Source: Bacteroides mediterraneensis (GTDB taxonomy: Bacteria; Bacteroidota; Bacteroidia; Bacteroidales; Bacteroidaceae). Taken from it: DNA of 64,000 nt. The DNA lies in assembly GCF_025993685.1 (NCBI RefSeq), contig NZ_DAJPEN010000001.1, forward strand, positions 2,418,001 through 2,482,000, in the 5' to 3' direction. Numbering within the stretch: the first letter of the stretch is position 1; each line of letters opens with the position of its first letter. The notes under the pieces are model-generated. The model made no database searches. It was not told the DNA's origin and saw nothing but the letters and a program-made list of their open reading frames with translations. Both the position numbers and the translations under genes were made by a program. Of the stretch, positions 44,195 to 54,582 are shown piece by piece.

Positions 44195-47100
44195 CAAGAA
44201 GCAGAGGCTCAGGGAAAACATCGAGGCGATACGGACGGCATTCACACTGGAGAAGGAACAGCGCACGCCCACCGCACGGGAACGGGCGCTGCTGGAGAGG
44301 TACTGCGGCTTCGGGGGACTGAAGTGCATACTGAATCCCGCCAGGGAACTGACGGATGCCGTACACTGGGCGAAATCAGACCTCGAACTGTTTGCCCCGA
44401 CGGTGGAGCTGCACCGTCTGATACGGGAGAACAGCCGGGACGAAACGGAGTACAGGCGGTATGTGGACTCGCTGAAGGCATCGGTGCTGACGGCATTCTA
44501 TACGCCGCAGGCCATTGCGGACACCATAGCGGACGTGCTGCACGACCGCAAGGTACGCCCAAGGCTGGTGCTGGAGCCGTCGGCGGGTATGGGCGCGTTC
44601 ATCAGCCCGGTATTGTCGAACAATCCGCAGGCGGAGGTGATGGCATTTGAGAAAGACCTGCTGACGGGCAAGATGCTCGGACACCTGTACCCGCAGCAGA
44701 AGATACGCACGGAGGGTTTCGAGAAAATAGAAAAGCCGTTTCTGAACTATTTTGACCTTGCCATCTCCAATATCCCTTTCGGGGATTTCGGAGTGTTTGA
44801 TGCGGAGTTCAGCCGCAGCGCATCCTTCGGCAGACGTTCGGCACAGAAAGCCATCCATGACTATTTTTTTCTGAAAGGTCTGGATGCGGTGCGTGACGGC
44901 GGCATCGTGGCGTTCGTCACCTCGCAGGGGGTACTGAACAGTTCGAGGGTTTCCGTCAGGAACGAGATGTTCAGCAAGGCGAATCTGGTATCGGCAATAC
45001 GACTGCCCAACAACCTGTTTACCGACAATGCAGGCACGGAAGCCGGCAGCGACCTGATCATCCTGCAAAAAGACCTGCAAAAGAAGGGACTGACACAGGA
45101 GGAACGGGTTCTGACCATCATACAGACGGAACATAACGGCGGACTGACGGACAACGCCTATTTCGCCTACCACACGGAACGTATCATACATACCGATGCG
45201 AAGAGGGGTACCGACCCGTACGGAAAACCGGCGATGGTATATACGCACAGCGGAGGTGTGGAGGGCATTGCCATGGACCTGTACAGGATGCTGTCGGAGG
45301 ACCTGTCGGCACGGCTGGACATGGAACGCTACAACGGCATGGGGCATGAAAGAGAGGATGTGCGGCAGAACATTGCCGTACAGACCGAAGGTATTGAGGC
45401 GAAAAGAGAAAACTCCGCTTCGGCTACGAGAGAACTGGAGGAGGCGAAAAGAGAAAATACCCATTCGGTTGAGGGTGAACGGACGGAGGTGAAAAGAGAA
45501 AACTCCACCTCTGTTGCGGGTGTAGCGGACGGGACAAAACGGGAAGAAAACAGTGTGCAGCCGAAAGCGCAAGCGATGACCGGCATGTCGCAGGAAGCGC
45601 AAAGCAGACAGCCGGGAGGAACGGTAATGGACCTGTATGACCTGTTCGGCTATACGCAGGAGGAAAGACGGATGGCTGAACAGGGTCTGAAACCGGGCAG
45701 GAAGAAAGGCGGAAAGTACAAAGGAAAGAAACCCGTGCAGCCGACACTGTTCTCCCTGCCAGTGGAGAATACGGAAAGGACAACGGACAAGGGAAATGCG
45801 GAAACGGATGCCGGTATCAGCCCGGAAGAGGCACGCGAAATGGACGAAATCATACGCGGCGGAACGGATGCGCCGACGGCTGCCGAAACGGAGGCAGCTG
45901 TCCCGACAACGGAAAAGACGGAGCCCGGCACCGCAACGGAAGAATCCTATGACCCGGAAGATGAAGTGTACCGCAGTATGGACTGGGAAACGAACCCGCC
46001 CATCAACGGATTCTATGAGACGATGATGGCACTGACACCGGAACGGCGTGCGGAGCTGCGCCGGCTGGGAAAGGGAAAGATGGAAGCCAACGCCGCCAGA
46101 CAAGCGGCCGGAACAACGGAGGCGAAAAGAGAAAAAGCCGATGCGGGGAAAACGGCGGAAACGCAGGATACGACTGCTACGGTAGTCTATCCGGTGGAAA
46201 ACGGATTCGAGGCGGAAAGGAAGCGCCGGATTGCGGAGGTGGAAGAAGCCATGCGCCGTGAGGAAGCCGCCATGACACCGGAAGAGCGGCAGCGCAAACG
46301 GGAGGAGGAAATGATGCCGCGCCCGTTCAAGGGCATACTGGAGCCACACCTGAAGGACGGCTCGCTGGCATGGGAATACACGGCAGGCGTACGATTCCAG
46401 GTGGGCGTGCTGAAGGATGTCACCCGCTACGGCGCCACATTCCAGCCGCTGGACATGGACGGGATGCAGGCACAGAAGGCACAGCTATACATAGACCTGC
46501 GCAACACCTACGAGCGGCTCTATGCCTACGAAGCGGAGAAGCACGAGGAGAATGAAATGCTGCGCCGCCACCTGAACACCTACTATGACGAGTTCGTGAT
46601 GCGGTACGGCTGCCTGAACGCCAAGCAGAACGTGAAGCTGCTGATGATGGACGCTTCGGGGCGCAACATGCTGGCACTGGAACGCAGCGAGGGCGGCACG
46701 ATGGTGAAGGCGGACATATTCGACCGCCCCGTTTCCTTTTCGCAGGAAACGGCAGTCGCCGCGGAATCGCCGGAGGAAGCCCTGTCCGCCTCGCTGAACC
46801 TGTATGGCGGAGTAAACCTGCCCTACATGGAATCCATCTGCGACATGCCGCAGGCGGACATGCTGGAGGCACTGAAAGGACGGGTGTTCTACAACCCGCT
46901 GGCAGAGGGCTACGAGATAGCCGACCGCTTCATAGCCGGGAATGTGGTACAGAAGGCCGCCGATGTGGAGGAATGGATAAGCGGACACGGGGAGCACGGG
47001 ATGCTGCCGCAGGCAAGGGAGTCGCTGGAAGTGCTGAAAGAAGCCATGCCGGAACAGATTCCGTTTGAGGAACTGGACTTCAACTTCGGGGAACGATGGA

Positions 47101-50100
47101 TACCCACGGGCGTGTATGCCGCCTACATGAGCCGTCTGTTTGACACGGACGTGCGGATAAGCTACTCGGAGAGCCTTGACGAGTATTCGGTGGCGTGCGG
47201 CCACAGGACGATGAAAATCACCGACGAGTTTCTGGTGAAGGGGTACTACCGCCACTATGACGGGATGCACCTGCTGAAACACGCCCTGCACAACACCTGC
47301 CCCGACATGATGAAGAAGGTCGGCGAGGACGAGAACGGGAACGACATAAAGGTGCGGGACAGCGAGGGCATACAGCTGGCAAACGCGAAGATTGACGAAA
47401 TCAGAAACGGATTTACGGAATGGCTGGAAGAGCAGTCGCCGGAGTTCAAGAAACGGCTGACGGACATGTACAACAACAAGTTCAACTGCTTCGTACGACC
47501 GAAATATGACGGCTCGCACCAGAAATTTCCGGAACTGAACCTGAAAGGACTGGGAATCACAGACCTGTACCCCAGCCAGAAGGACTGCATCTGGATGCTG
47601 AAACAGAACGGCGGAGGAATAGCCGACCACGAGGTGGGAACCGGAAAGACGCTGATCATGTGCGTGGCAGCGCACGAGATGAAGCGTCTGGGACTGGTGC
47701 ACAAGCCGATGATTATCGGGCTGAAGGCGAATGTAAGGGAGATAGCCGAATGCTACCGCACGGCATATCCCAACGCAAGAGTGCTGTATGCCTCGGAAAA
47801 GGATTTTGCCGCATCCGGCAGGGTGCGCTTCTTCAACGACATACGGAACAACGACTGGGACTGCATCATCATGAGCCACGACCAGTTCGGGAAGATACCG
47901 CAGTCGCCGGAACTGCAGCAGCGTATATTGCAGGCGGAGCTGGATACGGTGGAGGAAAATCTGGAAGTGTTGCGCTCGCAGGGCAAGGACGTGTCGCGTG
48001 CGATGCTGAAGGGACTGGAGAAGCGCAAGTTCAACCTGCAAGCCAAGCTGGAGAAGGTGGAACATGCGATAAAGTCGAGGACGGACGATGTGGTGGACTT
48101 CAGGCAGATGGGCATCGACCATATCTTCGTGGACGAGTCGCACCAGTTCAAGAACCTGACGTTCAACACAAGGCATGACCGTGTGGCGGGTCTGGGCAAC
48201 TCGGAAGGAAGCCAGAAGGCACTGAACCTGCTGTTTGCCATCCGCAGCATCCAGGAGCGGACGGGAAAGGATCTGGGAGCGACGTTTCTGTCGGGCACGA
48301 CCATCAGCAACTCGCTGACGGAGCTGTACCTGCTGTTCAAGTACCTGCGCCCGAAGGAACTGGAAAGACAGGACATACGATGCTTTGACGCATGGGCGGC
48401 AATCTTCGCCAAGAAGACGACGGATTTCGAGTTCAATGTGACGAACAACATCGTGCAGAAGGAGCGCTTCCGCTACTTCATCAAGGTACCGGAGCTGGCG
48501 GCGTTCTACAACGAAATAACGGACTACCGCACGGCGGAGGATGTGGGCGTGGACCGTCCGCACAAGAACGAGATACTGCACAACATACCTCCCACGCCCG
48601 ACCAGGAACATTTCATCAAACAACTGATGGAATTTGCCAAGACGGGCGACGCCACGCTGCTGGGACGCGGAAAGCTGTCGGAAACGGAGGAAAAGGCGAA
48701 GATGCTCATCGCCACGGACTACGCAAGGAAGATGGCACTGGACATGCGCATGATAGACCCGGCGTATGAAGACCACCCGGACAACAAGGCGAGCCACTGC
48801 GCAAGGATGATAGCGGAATACTACCGCAGGTATGATGCACAGAAAGGAACGCAGTTCGTGTTTTCGGACCTGGGGACGTACCAGTCGGGCGGGTGGAGCG
48901 TATATACCGAGATAAAGCGCAAGCTGGTGGAAGACCACGGCATACCGGCACACGAGATACGCTTCATACAGGAATGCAAGAGCGAGAAGTCAAGGAAAGC
49001 GGTGATCGAAGCGATGAACGAGGGATATGTGCGCGTGCTGTTCGGCTCGACCTCGATGCTCGGCACGGGCGTGAACGCCCAGCGCAGGGCGGTGGCCATC
49101 CACCACCTGGACACGCCGTGGCGTCCGTCCGACCTCGCCCAGCGTGACGGACGGGCGGTGAGAAAGGGCAACGAGATAGCGAAGCTGTACGCCGACAACC
49201 GGGTGGATGTCATCATCTATGCGGTGGAAAAATCACTGGACTCGTACAAGTTCAACCTGCTGCACTGCAAGCAGACGTTCATCAGTCAGCTGAAGAGCGG
49301 CGCGATGGGCGCGAGAACCATAGACGAGGGAGCGATGGACGAGAAATCAGGCATGAATTTTTCGGAATACATGGCGATACTGTCGGGAAACACCGACCTG
49401 CTGGACAAGGCGAAGCTGGAGAAGAAGATTGCCTCGCTGGAGGGTGAACGCAAGTCCTTCAGCAAGGGCAAGCGCGAGTCCGAACTGAAACTGGAGGGCA
49501 AAAGCGGAGAACTGAGGAACAACCAGGCCACCATAGCTGCCATGACGGAGGACTGGGAGAAATTCACCGCTGCCGCCCGGACAGACCAGGAAGGCAACCG
49601 GCTGAACCTGCTCAGGATTGACGGGCTGGATTCCACCGACGAGAAGACAATCGGCAAGCGCCTGCAGGAGATAGCCAGGAATGCCACGACGGGCGGACAG
49701 TACAAGCGCGTGGGCGAACTGTACGGCTTCCCCATCGAGGTGGTCAGCGAAAGGACGCTCAAAGACGGGCTGGAGTTCTGCGACAACCGATTTGTGGTGG
49801 CGGGCAACTACAGGTACAGCTACAACAACGGGCATCTGGCAATGGCTGACACACACGCCGCCGCCATGAATTTTCTGAACGCACTGGAGAGGATACCGGG
49901 TATCATCGACCAGTACAGGAAGAAGAACGAGGTGCTGGAGCGGGAAATCCCGCAGTTGCAGGAGATAGCCGGAAAGACATGGAAGAAGGAGGACGAGCTG
50001 AAACAGCTGAAATCCGAACTCGCCGCACTGGACCGCAAGATACAGCTGGAGCTGGCTCCGCCGATGCCGGAAAGCACGGAAGAGAACCGGCAAGGCAGCG

Positions 50101-50210
50101 AGAAGAAACAGACGGAGCAGCAGCCGGAAAGCCCGCACGCGGACTTCGTGCGCAGCCATCTGGTTATAGGAAGACCGGGGCTGACGGAACCGAAGGGCAT
50201 GAAGCTGTAG
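44184..50210 (+). CDS. Giant N6-methyltransferase / SNF2-type helicase fusion of conjugative elements
   Basis: A protein of 2008 residues. The N-terminal methyltransferase shows [19 protein letters not shown] near 133 and an NPPY-like [11 protein letters not shown] near 192. A low-complexity linker (about 400-690) holds EAKREN repeats. The C-terminal half is an SF2 helicase: [14 protein letters not shown] (Walker A), [14 protein letters not shown] (DExH) and [33 protein letters not shown] (motif VI). A coiled coil ends it. The plan recalls DarB-like antirestriction proteins. It may modify or shield the element during transfer; the role is inferred. Confidence 0.8.
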   Translation: MAFNKKQRLRENIEAIRTAFTLEKEQRTPTARERALLERYCGFGGLKCILNPARELTDAVHWAKSDLELFAPTVELHRLIRENSRDETEYRRYVDSLKASVLTAFYTPQAIADTIADVLHDRKVRPRLVLEPSAGMGAFISPVLSNNPQAEVMAFEKDLLTGKMLGHLYPQQKIRTEGFEKIEKPFLNYFDLAISNIPFGDFGVFDAEFSRSASFGRRSAQKAIHDYFFLKGLDAVRDGGIVAFVTSQGVLNSSRVSVRNEMFSKANLVSAIRLPNNLFTDNAGTEAGSDLIILQKDLQKKGLTQEERVLTIIQTEHNGGLTDNAYFAYHTERIIHTDAKRGTDPYGKPAMVYTHSGGVEGIAMDLYRMLSEDLSARLDMERYNGMGHEREDVRQNIAVQTEGIEAKRENSASATRELEEAKRENTHSVEGERTEVKRENSTSVAGVADGTKREENSVQPKAQAMTGMSQEAQSRQPGGTVMDLYDLFGYTQEERRMAEQGLKPGRKKGGKYKGKKPVQPTLFSLPVENTERTTDKGNAETDAGISPEEAREMDEIIRGGTDAPTAAETEAAVPTTEKTEPGTATEESYDPEDEVYRSMDWETNPPINGFYETMMALTPERRAELRRLGKGKMEANAARQAAGTTEAKREKADAGKTAETQDTTATVVYPVENGFEAERKRRIAEVEEAMRREEAAMTPEERQRKREEEMMPRPFKGILEPHLKDGSLAWEYTAGVRFQVGVLKDVTRYGATFQPLDMDGMQAQKAQLYIDLRNTYERLYAYEAEKHEENEMLRRHLNTYYDEFVMRYGCLNAKQNVKLLMMDASGRNMLALERSEGGTMVKADIFDRPVSFSQETAVAAESPEEALSASLNLYGGVNLPYMESICDMPQADMLEALKGRVFYNPLAEGYEIADRFIAGNVVQKAADVEEWISGHGEHGMLPQARESLEVLKEAMPEQIPFEELDFNFGERWIPTGVYAAYMSRLFDTDVRISYSESLDEYSVACGHRTMKITDEFLVKGYYRHYDGMHLLKHALHNTCPDMMKKVGEDENGNDIKVRDSEGIQLANAKIDEIRNGFTEWLEEQSPEFKKRLTDMYNNKFNCFVRPKYDGSHQKFPELNLKGLGITDLYPSQKDCIWMLKQNGGGIADHEVGTGKTLIMCVAAHEMKRLGLVHKPMIIGLKANVREIAECYRTAYPNARVLYASEKDFAASGRVRFFNDIRNNDWDCIIMSHDQFGKIPQSPELQQRILQAELDTVEENLEVLRSQGKDVSRAMLKGLEKRKFNLQAKLEKVEHAIKSRTDDVVDFRQMGIDHIFVDESHQFKNLTFNTRHDRVAGLGNSEGSQKALNLLFAIRSIQERTGKDLGATFLSGTTISNSLTELYLLFKYLRPKELERQDIRCFDAWAAIFAKKTTDFEFNVTNNIVQKERFRYFIKVPELAAFYNEITDYRTAEDVGVDRPHKNEILHNIPPTPDQEHFIKQLMEFAKTGDATLLGRGKLSETEEKAKMLIATDYARKMALDMRMIDPAYEDHPDNKASHCARMIAEYYRRYDAQKGTQFVFSDLGTYQSGGWSVYTEIKRKLVEDHGIPAHEIRFIQECKSEKSRKAVIEAMNEGYVRVLFGSTSMLGTGVNAQRRAVAIHHLDTPWRPSDLAQRDGRAVRKGNEIAKLYADNRVDVIIYAVEKSLDSYKFNLLHCKQTFISQLKSGAMGARTIDEGAMDEKSGMNFSEYMAILSGNTDLLDKAKLEKKIASLEGERKSFSKGKRESELKLEGKSGELRNNQATIAAMTEDWEKFTAAARTDQEGNRLNLLRIDGLDSTDEKTIGKRLQEIARNATTGGQYKRVGELYGFPIEVVSERTLKDGLEFCDNRFVVAGNYRYSYNNGHLAMADTHAAAMNFLNALERIPGIIDQYRKKNEVLEREIPQLQEIAGKTWKKEDELKQLKSELAALDRKIQLELAPPMPESTEENRQGSEKKQTEQQPESPHADFVRSHLVIGRPGLTEPKGMKL
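45396..45502 (+). repeat. Three in-frame copies of the GAGGCGAAAAGAGAAAA motif
   Basis: Copies at 45396-45412, 45441-45457 and 45486-45502 (one base different), exactly 45 bases apart, encode EAKREN, EAKREN and EVKREN in the helicase linker. A fourth copy lies at 46119-46135. Confidence 0.85.
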
Positions 50211-50234
50211 TTCCGCATTGTCCGGTAATGACCG

Positions 50235-50281
50235 CGGGCGACTGTCTTTGCATGAAGCGAAGCGGCCGCCCGTACTTTTTT
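50235..50281 (+). terminator. Terminator of the methylase-helicase operon
   Basis: CGGGCG (50235-50240) pairs with CGCCCG (50267-50272), with more pairing inside, followed by a T run. Confidence 0.55.
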
Positions 50282-50295
50282 CAAGGAGGTCCCGT

Positions 50296-50352
50296 ATGAA
50301 AGGAAAATACACGGAAAGGCAGACAAAGCGTCGGGATAACATTGGCATATAG
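50296..50352 (+). CDS. Possible 18-residue peptide gene with a strong Shine-Dalgarno sequence
   Basis: AAGGAGG lies seven bases before an ATG that opens MKGKYTERQTKRRDNIGI. Such a strong ribosome site is unusual in Bacteroidales. It follows the terminator and precedes the TetR gene. It could be a leader peptide or chance. Confidence 0.25.
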   Translation: MKGKYTERQTKRRDNIGI

Positions 50353-50420
50353 TGAATAAATGACTATCTTCGCACATTGCTATTAACTTACTGAAGAACA
50401 AACCAAAAAAGCCGTAAGAA

Positions 50421-51038
50421 ATGATAATAAACAACCGGGAAGAGGTGATAGACAAGGCATTCAGGGTATTCCTGAGAATGAACTACGAAAAAGCAAGCAT
50501 CAGTACACTGGCAAAAGCCTGCGGAGTGGTCAAGACAGGGGTCGTATATTATTTTCCGCATAAGCTGGACCTGTTTGTAGCCGTGGCAGACAAATATGCC
50601 ATCAACCTGCAGACACCTGCAAAGAAGTTTGCGGAACCGGCCGATACGCTTGCCGGATTCATCAGGCAGTATGTAGAAGGGGTAAGGAATGCCATGGAAA
50701 GAATCCTGGAAGTCGTCAGGAGCGGTGGCGAGGTGGAAAACGAATGCTGTCCGAACTTCTACTATTTCCATTTCCTTTTTCAGGTGCGGATGTATTATCC
50801 CGGAGTGAGGGAAAAGATGGAAGGCATCTTCCGTCAGGAATATGAAATGTGGAAGAAAGTGATACGGCATGCAATTGACATCGGAGAGATAAGGAAGGAT
50901 ACGGATGTGGAGAAGACAGCCGCCCTGTTCCGTCAGACATTTATGGGAATGTCGTATGAGGAGTCATTTTTTGACGGACTGAATGTGAACACATTAGAAG
51001 CGAATTTCGAGTACCTTTACTCGATGCTAAAGGCCTGA
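50421..51038 (+). CDS. TetR/AcrR-family regulator
   Basis: A protein of 205 residues. The N-terminal HTH is typical (VIDKAFRVFLRMNYEKASISTLAKACGVVKTGVVYYFPHKLDLF), and the rest is a helical ligand or dimer domain. GC-rich codons match the element backbone. It is the gene directly upstream of the cassette-array recombinase, and a perfect palindrome between the two is a likely operator. It may repress the recombinase and respond to an unknown signal. Confidence 0.9.
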   Translation: MIINNREEVIDKAFRVFLRMNYEKASISTLAKACGVVKTGVVYYFPHKLDLFVAVADKYAINLQTPAKKFAEPADTLAGFIRQYVEGVRNAMERILEVVRSGGEVENECCPNFYYFHFLFQVRMYYPGVREKMEGIFRQEYEMWKKVIRHAIDIGEIRKDTDVEKTAALFRQTFMGMSYEESFFDGLNVNTLEANFEYLYSMLKA

Positions 51039-51070
51039 TTTCCGCTTTTTTGCAAGATTAACAAAAATAT

Positions 51071-51114
51071 TTTTGAACAACCGTTCAAAAGATGATTTTT
51101 TTCTCTTATCTTTG
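51071..51114 (+). promoter_or_regulatory. Recombinase promoter with a perfect 20-bp palindrome
   Basis: TTTTGAACAACCGTTCAAAA (51071-51090) is a perfect 8-bp inverted repeat with a 4-base centre. It lies where the -33 element of the -7 box TATCTTTG (51107-51114) would be. A TetR dimer bound here would block the promoter. The start codon is 27 bases further. Confidence 0.65.
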
Positions 51115-51140
51115 GGGACAATGAAGCAAACTCCAAAGAT

Positions 51141-52247
51141 ATGGAACAGAAATGCCTGCCACGCGAACAGATCGTCCTGTATCCGGAGGAAAGGGACGGC
51201 AGACACTGCATAAGGATAGATTATGCGGGCAGCCGGAGAATTGCCGAACTGCTGGCCGTGGACAGCAATGTGCAGACTGACAGCACAGGCTCAGCCCATT
51301 TGGATGCAGAGGGATTCAGCCTGCCCGATTTCTACGACCGCTACTCCCCGCACGCCTATATTGATTACAGCAGGGTTTATGTAAGGCATCCCAAACCCAA
51401 AAGGGAATACACACTGCCGGAAGGCTATCTTGAGCTGTTGGAGCGGAAACGGTACAGCCCATCGACCATAAAAACCTATCGTGCCTATTTCAGCGACTTT
51501 ATGGAATACCATAAAGGCCGCAACATCGACCGCCTGAAAGTGGCTGACATCAACAAATATATCCTCTATCTTGTAAACGAAAAGAAAATATCGGTATCGC
51601 AGCAGAACATGCGCATCAACGCCATCAAGTTCTACTACGAGCAGGTAAAGGGCGGACAGCGCCAATACTATGGCGGCATTACCCGCGCGAAGGAATACAA
51701 GTCACTGCCCGAAGTGCTGAGCCGTAATGAGGTGGCCCGTATCCTCGCATGCCTGTCGAACCGGAAGCACCGCTGCATGATTTCATTGATATACTCAGCC
51801 GGATTACGGCGGAGCGAGCTGCTGAACCTCACCCCGAAGGACATCATAAGCGAAAGGATGCTTGTGCGTATCATGGGCAAAGGACGGAAATGCCGGTATT
51901 CGCTGCTGTCGGAAAAGCTGCTGAAGGATCTGAGGGAATATTTCAAGGAGTACCGTCCGCAGAAATGGCTGTTCGAGGGAGATACACCCGGAGAACAATA
52001 TTCCGCAAGTGCGCTGGTAAAGATACTGAAAGAAGCCGCCAGCCGTGCCGGAATCAAGCACCGGGTACATGTACACATGCTTCGCCATTCGTTTGCCACC
52101 CACCTGCTGGAGCAAGGAACAGATCTGAGAACCATACAGGAACTGCTGGGGCATAATGACATCAAGACTACCTCAATCTATCTTCATGTGACGAGCGCAC
52201 ACAAGTCAAGCATACCCAATCCGCTTGATTCACTGGATGATTCATAG
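51141..52247 (+). CDS. XerC/D-like tyrosine recombinase of the cassette array (rAID-type)
   Basis: A protein of 368 residues. After an unusual N-terminal 95 residues (MEQKCLPREQIVLYPEERDG) come a SAM-like core-binding domain (YSPSTIKTYRAYFSDFMEYHKG) and a full catalytic domain: Arg223 in SAGLRRSELL, Lys247 in GKGRK, His312 and Arg315 in HMLRHSFATHLL, His338 in LLGHND and Tyr347. It is closer to XerC/XerD and integron integrases than to the 400-residue Bacteroides integrases elsewhere here. It heads an array of short genes separated by folded repeats, so cassette insertion or excision is its likely task. Confidence 0.88.
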   Translation: MEQKCLPREQIVLYPEERDGRHCIRIDYAGSRRIAELLAVDSNVQTDSTGSAHLDAEGFSLPDFYDRYSPHAYIDYSRVYVRHPKPKREYTLPEGYLELLERKRYSPSTIKTYRAYFSDFMEYHKGRNIDRLKVADINKYILYLVNEKKISVSQQNMRINAIKFYYEQVKGGQRQYYGGITRAKEYKSLPEVLSRNEVARILACLSNRKHRCMISLIYSAGLRRSELLNLTPKDIISERMLVRIMGKGRKCRYSLLSEKLLKDLREYFKEYRPQKWLFEGDTPGEQYSASALVKILKEAASRAGIKHRVHVHMLRHSFATHLLEQGTDLRTIQELLGHNDIKTTSIYLHVTSAHKSSIPNPLDSLDDS

Positions 52248-52360
52248 GGTGCAGCTATTAGAGATTAGGAAACACACCTGCCGGGTGTCGGTTATCGAAA
52301 TATCCTACACCTAAAGGTGCATTTATAAACAAATTATCAGTAATTTAATAGTATGAGATT
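52248..52360 (+). other. Leader between recombinase and first cassette, possible attI-like site
   Basis: The gap has two small hairpins (ACACC/GGGTGT near 52274-52288 and CACCT/AGGTG near 52308-52319) and a GGTTATCG between them. It lacks the AACCATTA end of the array repeats, as expected for a primary site. No gene. Confidence 0.35.
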
Positions 52361-52915
52361 ATGAAAATATATAAAATCGGACAAGACTTTGATAATTATA
52401 AGTTCTTCGTATTCAAGGAAAATGATGAATTGAATAAAGGTATATGGGATTTTAGAGGTCAATCACTCATTAGTGGATGGAAAGGTCTTAACTTAGAATT
52501 ATTTAGAGATAAAAGTAAAAAGAAAGACAAGCGAAGTGAAGACTTTGATGCTTCTTGTTTTTTTTCAGGTCATCTGATAGTAAATAAAAGAACCTCTTTA
52601 TTGCTCTCTGAAAAGCTGAAAGACCAGATAGAAGTTTTACCAGTCAATGTGGTTGGAAACACTTCAGATTATTATTTTATAAATGTTCTAAATATGGTAA
52701 AAGCCTTAGATACAGAGTCTAAAAGCAATGAAGAAATCTTGATGATGGTGAGAGAAAATAACTGTGTCTTTAGTAAAAAAAACATCGAATCATATATCAT
52801 ATTTCGAGATAGTATATTTAATGGTAGTTATTATTGTACAGATGAATTTATAGATTTAGTGAAACACAATTCAATTACTGGATTAAAATTTACCTGTGCA
52901 GGTATTGCTGAATAA
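52361..52915 (+). CDS. Putative immunity protein, Imm11/DUF1629-like (cassette 1)
   Basis: A protein of 184 residues, cytoplasmic. The middle resembles DUF1629/Imm11 immunity proteins (a DFDASCFFSGHLIVNKRTSLLLSEKL segment, then IEVLPVNVVGNTSDYYFINVLN, and a late CTDEFIDLVKHNSITGLKF). Such proteins neutralise antibacterial toxins of neighbours. It is the first gene after the recombinase, AT-rich and without its own promoter, and is followed by an array repeat. The family call is by eye and moderate. Confidence 0.6.
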   Translation: MKIYKIGQDFDNYKFFVFKENDELNKGIWDFRGQSLISGWKGLNLELFRDKSKKKDKRSEDFDASCFFSGHLIVNKRTSLLLSEKLKDQIEVLPVNVVGNTSDYYFINVLNMVKALDTESKSNEEILMMVRENNCVFSKKNIESYIIFRDSIFNGSYYCTDEFIDLVKHNSITGLKFTCAGIAE

Positions 52916-52920
52916 ACCAC

Positions 52921-52970
52921 TGATAACAAGCCAAGTTAGCTGCTTAACGCAGCTTCTTGTCAAACCATTA
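52921..52970 (+). repeat. Array repeat 1 (attC-like)
   Basis: TGATAACAAG, then the stem CAAG-tt-AGCTGC / GCAGCT-t-CTTG (52932-52959), then CAAACCATTA. The unpaired tt and t are extrahelical bases. Confidence 0.85.
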
Positions 52971-52991
52971 GCAACAAAAGAAATAATAAAT

Positions 52992-53795
52992 ATGGCGATT
53001 GACGGTACAGACATATTGGAAAGTGATTTAAGCATAGATGTTCAAAATGAAATATTGGACAGATATGATAGCGGGCAACCGGCAGATGAAATTAGATCGT
53101 ATCTAAAAAATGAATTAGATAATTTATCATCTTCATTAGATTTAGAGATTTATATTTCTACTACATGTCTTACGCTCTGGAAAATTGGGCTATTGGATGA
53201 TTACTTTTTAAACCGACTTAAAACTATAGTGGATAACGGAGCTGATATGGCTTGGGCAGAAATAGATAAGACAGCTATTTCAAAAAGAAATATAGCACTC
53301 CAAAAGTTACTTAAAAAGGTAAGTGTACCCATCTTAAAAGTACGAAAGCCGAGAAAGTATAAGACGCTCATAAATAGACTTTTTACAAAGGGAGAAGTAA
53401 TTGCCTTTCAAATTGATAACAAGTATCGCTGTTTCATATTTGAAGATTTTTATCAATACAGGAAAGATGCTTATTATGCTTTTGTTCCTACTACTTACAA
53501 TGACTATCTAAAGCCATCAATAGATACGATTTTGATAGAAGAAGTTCCTGTAACAAAAACTAATGCTATGGGAAGTTTTGGTGTACGCAAGTTATCTCTA
53601 TATTATACGGATGTAGAGAAGTTGAAAGATAATTTTATATCAATCGGACATTTAAGTCTTGATTTGGAGATTGAGCAATTAGGTTTCAACCGTCAAATAA
53701 CAAGTGTCAATGGATTGAGCGAATTGGAGCATCAAATCAATGATATTCTTGAAGGAAATAAAATTGAACTCTATGCTTGTTATGAACTAAAGTAA
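52992..53795 (+). CDS. Putative immunity protein, unknown family (cassette 2)
   Basis: I start at ATG 52992 (MAIDGTDILESDLSIDVQNE, 267 residues); the longer frame to 52896 only reads through the repeat. The N-terminus resembles a conserved start seen in several putative immunity proteins (a segment with D-x-Y/N-E and a conserved EIRSYLKNELDNL), but I cannot name a family. The C-terminal part is rich in beta-like segments (KGEVIAFQIDNKYRCFIFEDFYQYRKDAYYAFVP). It is AT-rich and flanked by array repeats. Confidence 0.6.
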   Translation: MAIDGTDILESDLSIDVQNEILDRYDSGQPADEIRSYLKNELDNLSSSLDLEIYISTTCLTLWKIGLLDDYFLNRLKTIVDNGADMAWAEIDKTAISKRNIALQKLLKKVSVPILKVRKPRKYKTLINRLFTKGEVIAFQIDNKYRCFIFEDFYQYRKDAYYAFVPTTYNDYLKPSIDTILIEEVPVTKTNAMGSFGVRKLSLYYTDVEKLKDNFISIGHLSLDLEIEQLGFNRQITSVNGLSELEHQINDILEGNKIELYACYELK

Positions 53796-53796
53796 A

Positions 53797-53847
53797 GTTG
53801 CTAACAAACCGGGATAACGCTAAACAGCGTTCCCCGCTAAACCATTA
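53797..53847 (+). repeat. Array repeat 2 (attC-like)
   Basis: CTAACAAACC, stem GGGA-ta-ACGCT / AGCGT-TCCC, then CCGCTAAACCATTA. The TA is extrahelical. Confidence 0.88.
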
Positions 53848-53869
53848 ACATCAAAAACAGTGTACCATA

Positions 53870-54571
53870 ATGGAAATAAGAGATAAACTTTTTACAGAAG
53901 AACAGTATTTGAAGCAACTGAAAATGTATGATGAAGATATTAGTTATTATGAACAAATGCATCTTTCAGGAAAACATATAGGTTACGATTCTTTGTTCAA
54001 TTATAGGCTTCGTTATTTACTGGTACAGTATTCTATGGGACAGGATATTGATAATCTGAAAAATAATTATGTGGAAACCATCAAAACGATGCCGAGATTT
54101 TGGACGGATAACGGATTTTATATTGAAATGTTGTGGCTTCTGTCAATAGGTATCATGTTGGATTATGAAGATGACCTTATACAGAGTTTAGTGCAACTGA
54201 TAAAAGACAGAGAAGCAAAAGACTATATTTATGACACCTTGATTAGATACAGATTCCCAGATTGGGAAAGGACTACAAACAAAGTATTATATCCGTCACC
54301 CTATCAAGCTGCTATTACTGTTACAGAGTTGGCAGAACAAGATAAGGCAGAAGCTGTGAAACGATTGGAAAAATACCTCAAAAAAGAATGGTATCGAGGT
54401 CATTCTGATTTATCTTGGCACGACGACCATAAATATGGTATTAATCATGACGGCTATTGGAGTTTTGAAAGCGGTGCATTGGTCAAGGTCTTGGGGCTGG
54501 ATGATAGTAGCCTGAAAGGGTTGCCCTACTATCCATACGACATGGTACACTGGAACGATAACATTAAATAA
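53870..54571 (+). CDS. PoNi-like immunity protein, DUF1910/DUF1911 (cassette 3, first gene)
   Basis: A protein of 233 residues with the look of PoNe-immunity proteins. There is an N-terminal helical half (DISYYEQMHLSGKHIGYDSLFNYRLRYLLVQYSMG), and the conserved C-terminus reads NHDGYWSFESGALVKVLGLDDSSLKGLPYYPYDMVHW. Proteins of this family protect against PoNe-type DNase toxins delivered by type VI or other systems. This is the clearest immunity gene in the array. No array repeat separates it from the next gene, so they share one cassette. Confidence 0.75.
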   Translation: MEIRDKLFTEEQYLKQLKMYDEDISYYEQMHLSGKHIGYDSLFNYRLRYLLVQYSMGQDIDNLKNNYVETIKTMPRFWTDNGFYIEMLWLLSIGIMLDYEDDLIQSLVQLIKDREAKDYIYDTLIRYRFPDWERTTNKVLYPSPYQAAITVTELAEQDKAEAVKRLEKYLKKEWYRGHSDLSWHDDHKYGINHDGYWSFESGALVKVLGLDDSSLKGLPYYPYDMVHWNDNIK

Positions 54572-54582
54572 AAAGATAAGGT

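Noticed and set aside
42214..50348. Very long antisense ORFs over topB and the methylase-helicase (up to 822 codons)
   Set aside because: They are composition shadows of GC-rich coding DNA: arginine-, histidine- and valine-rich, no domain pattern, and opposite to well-supported genes.
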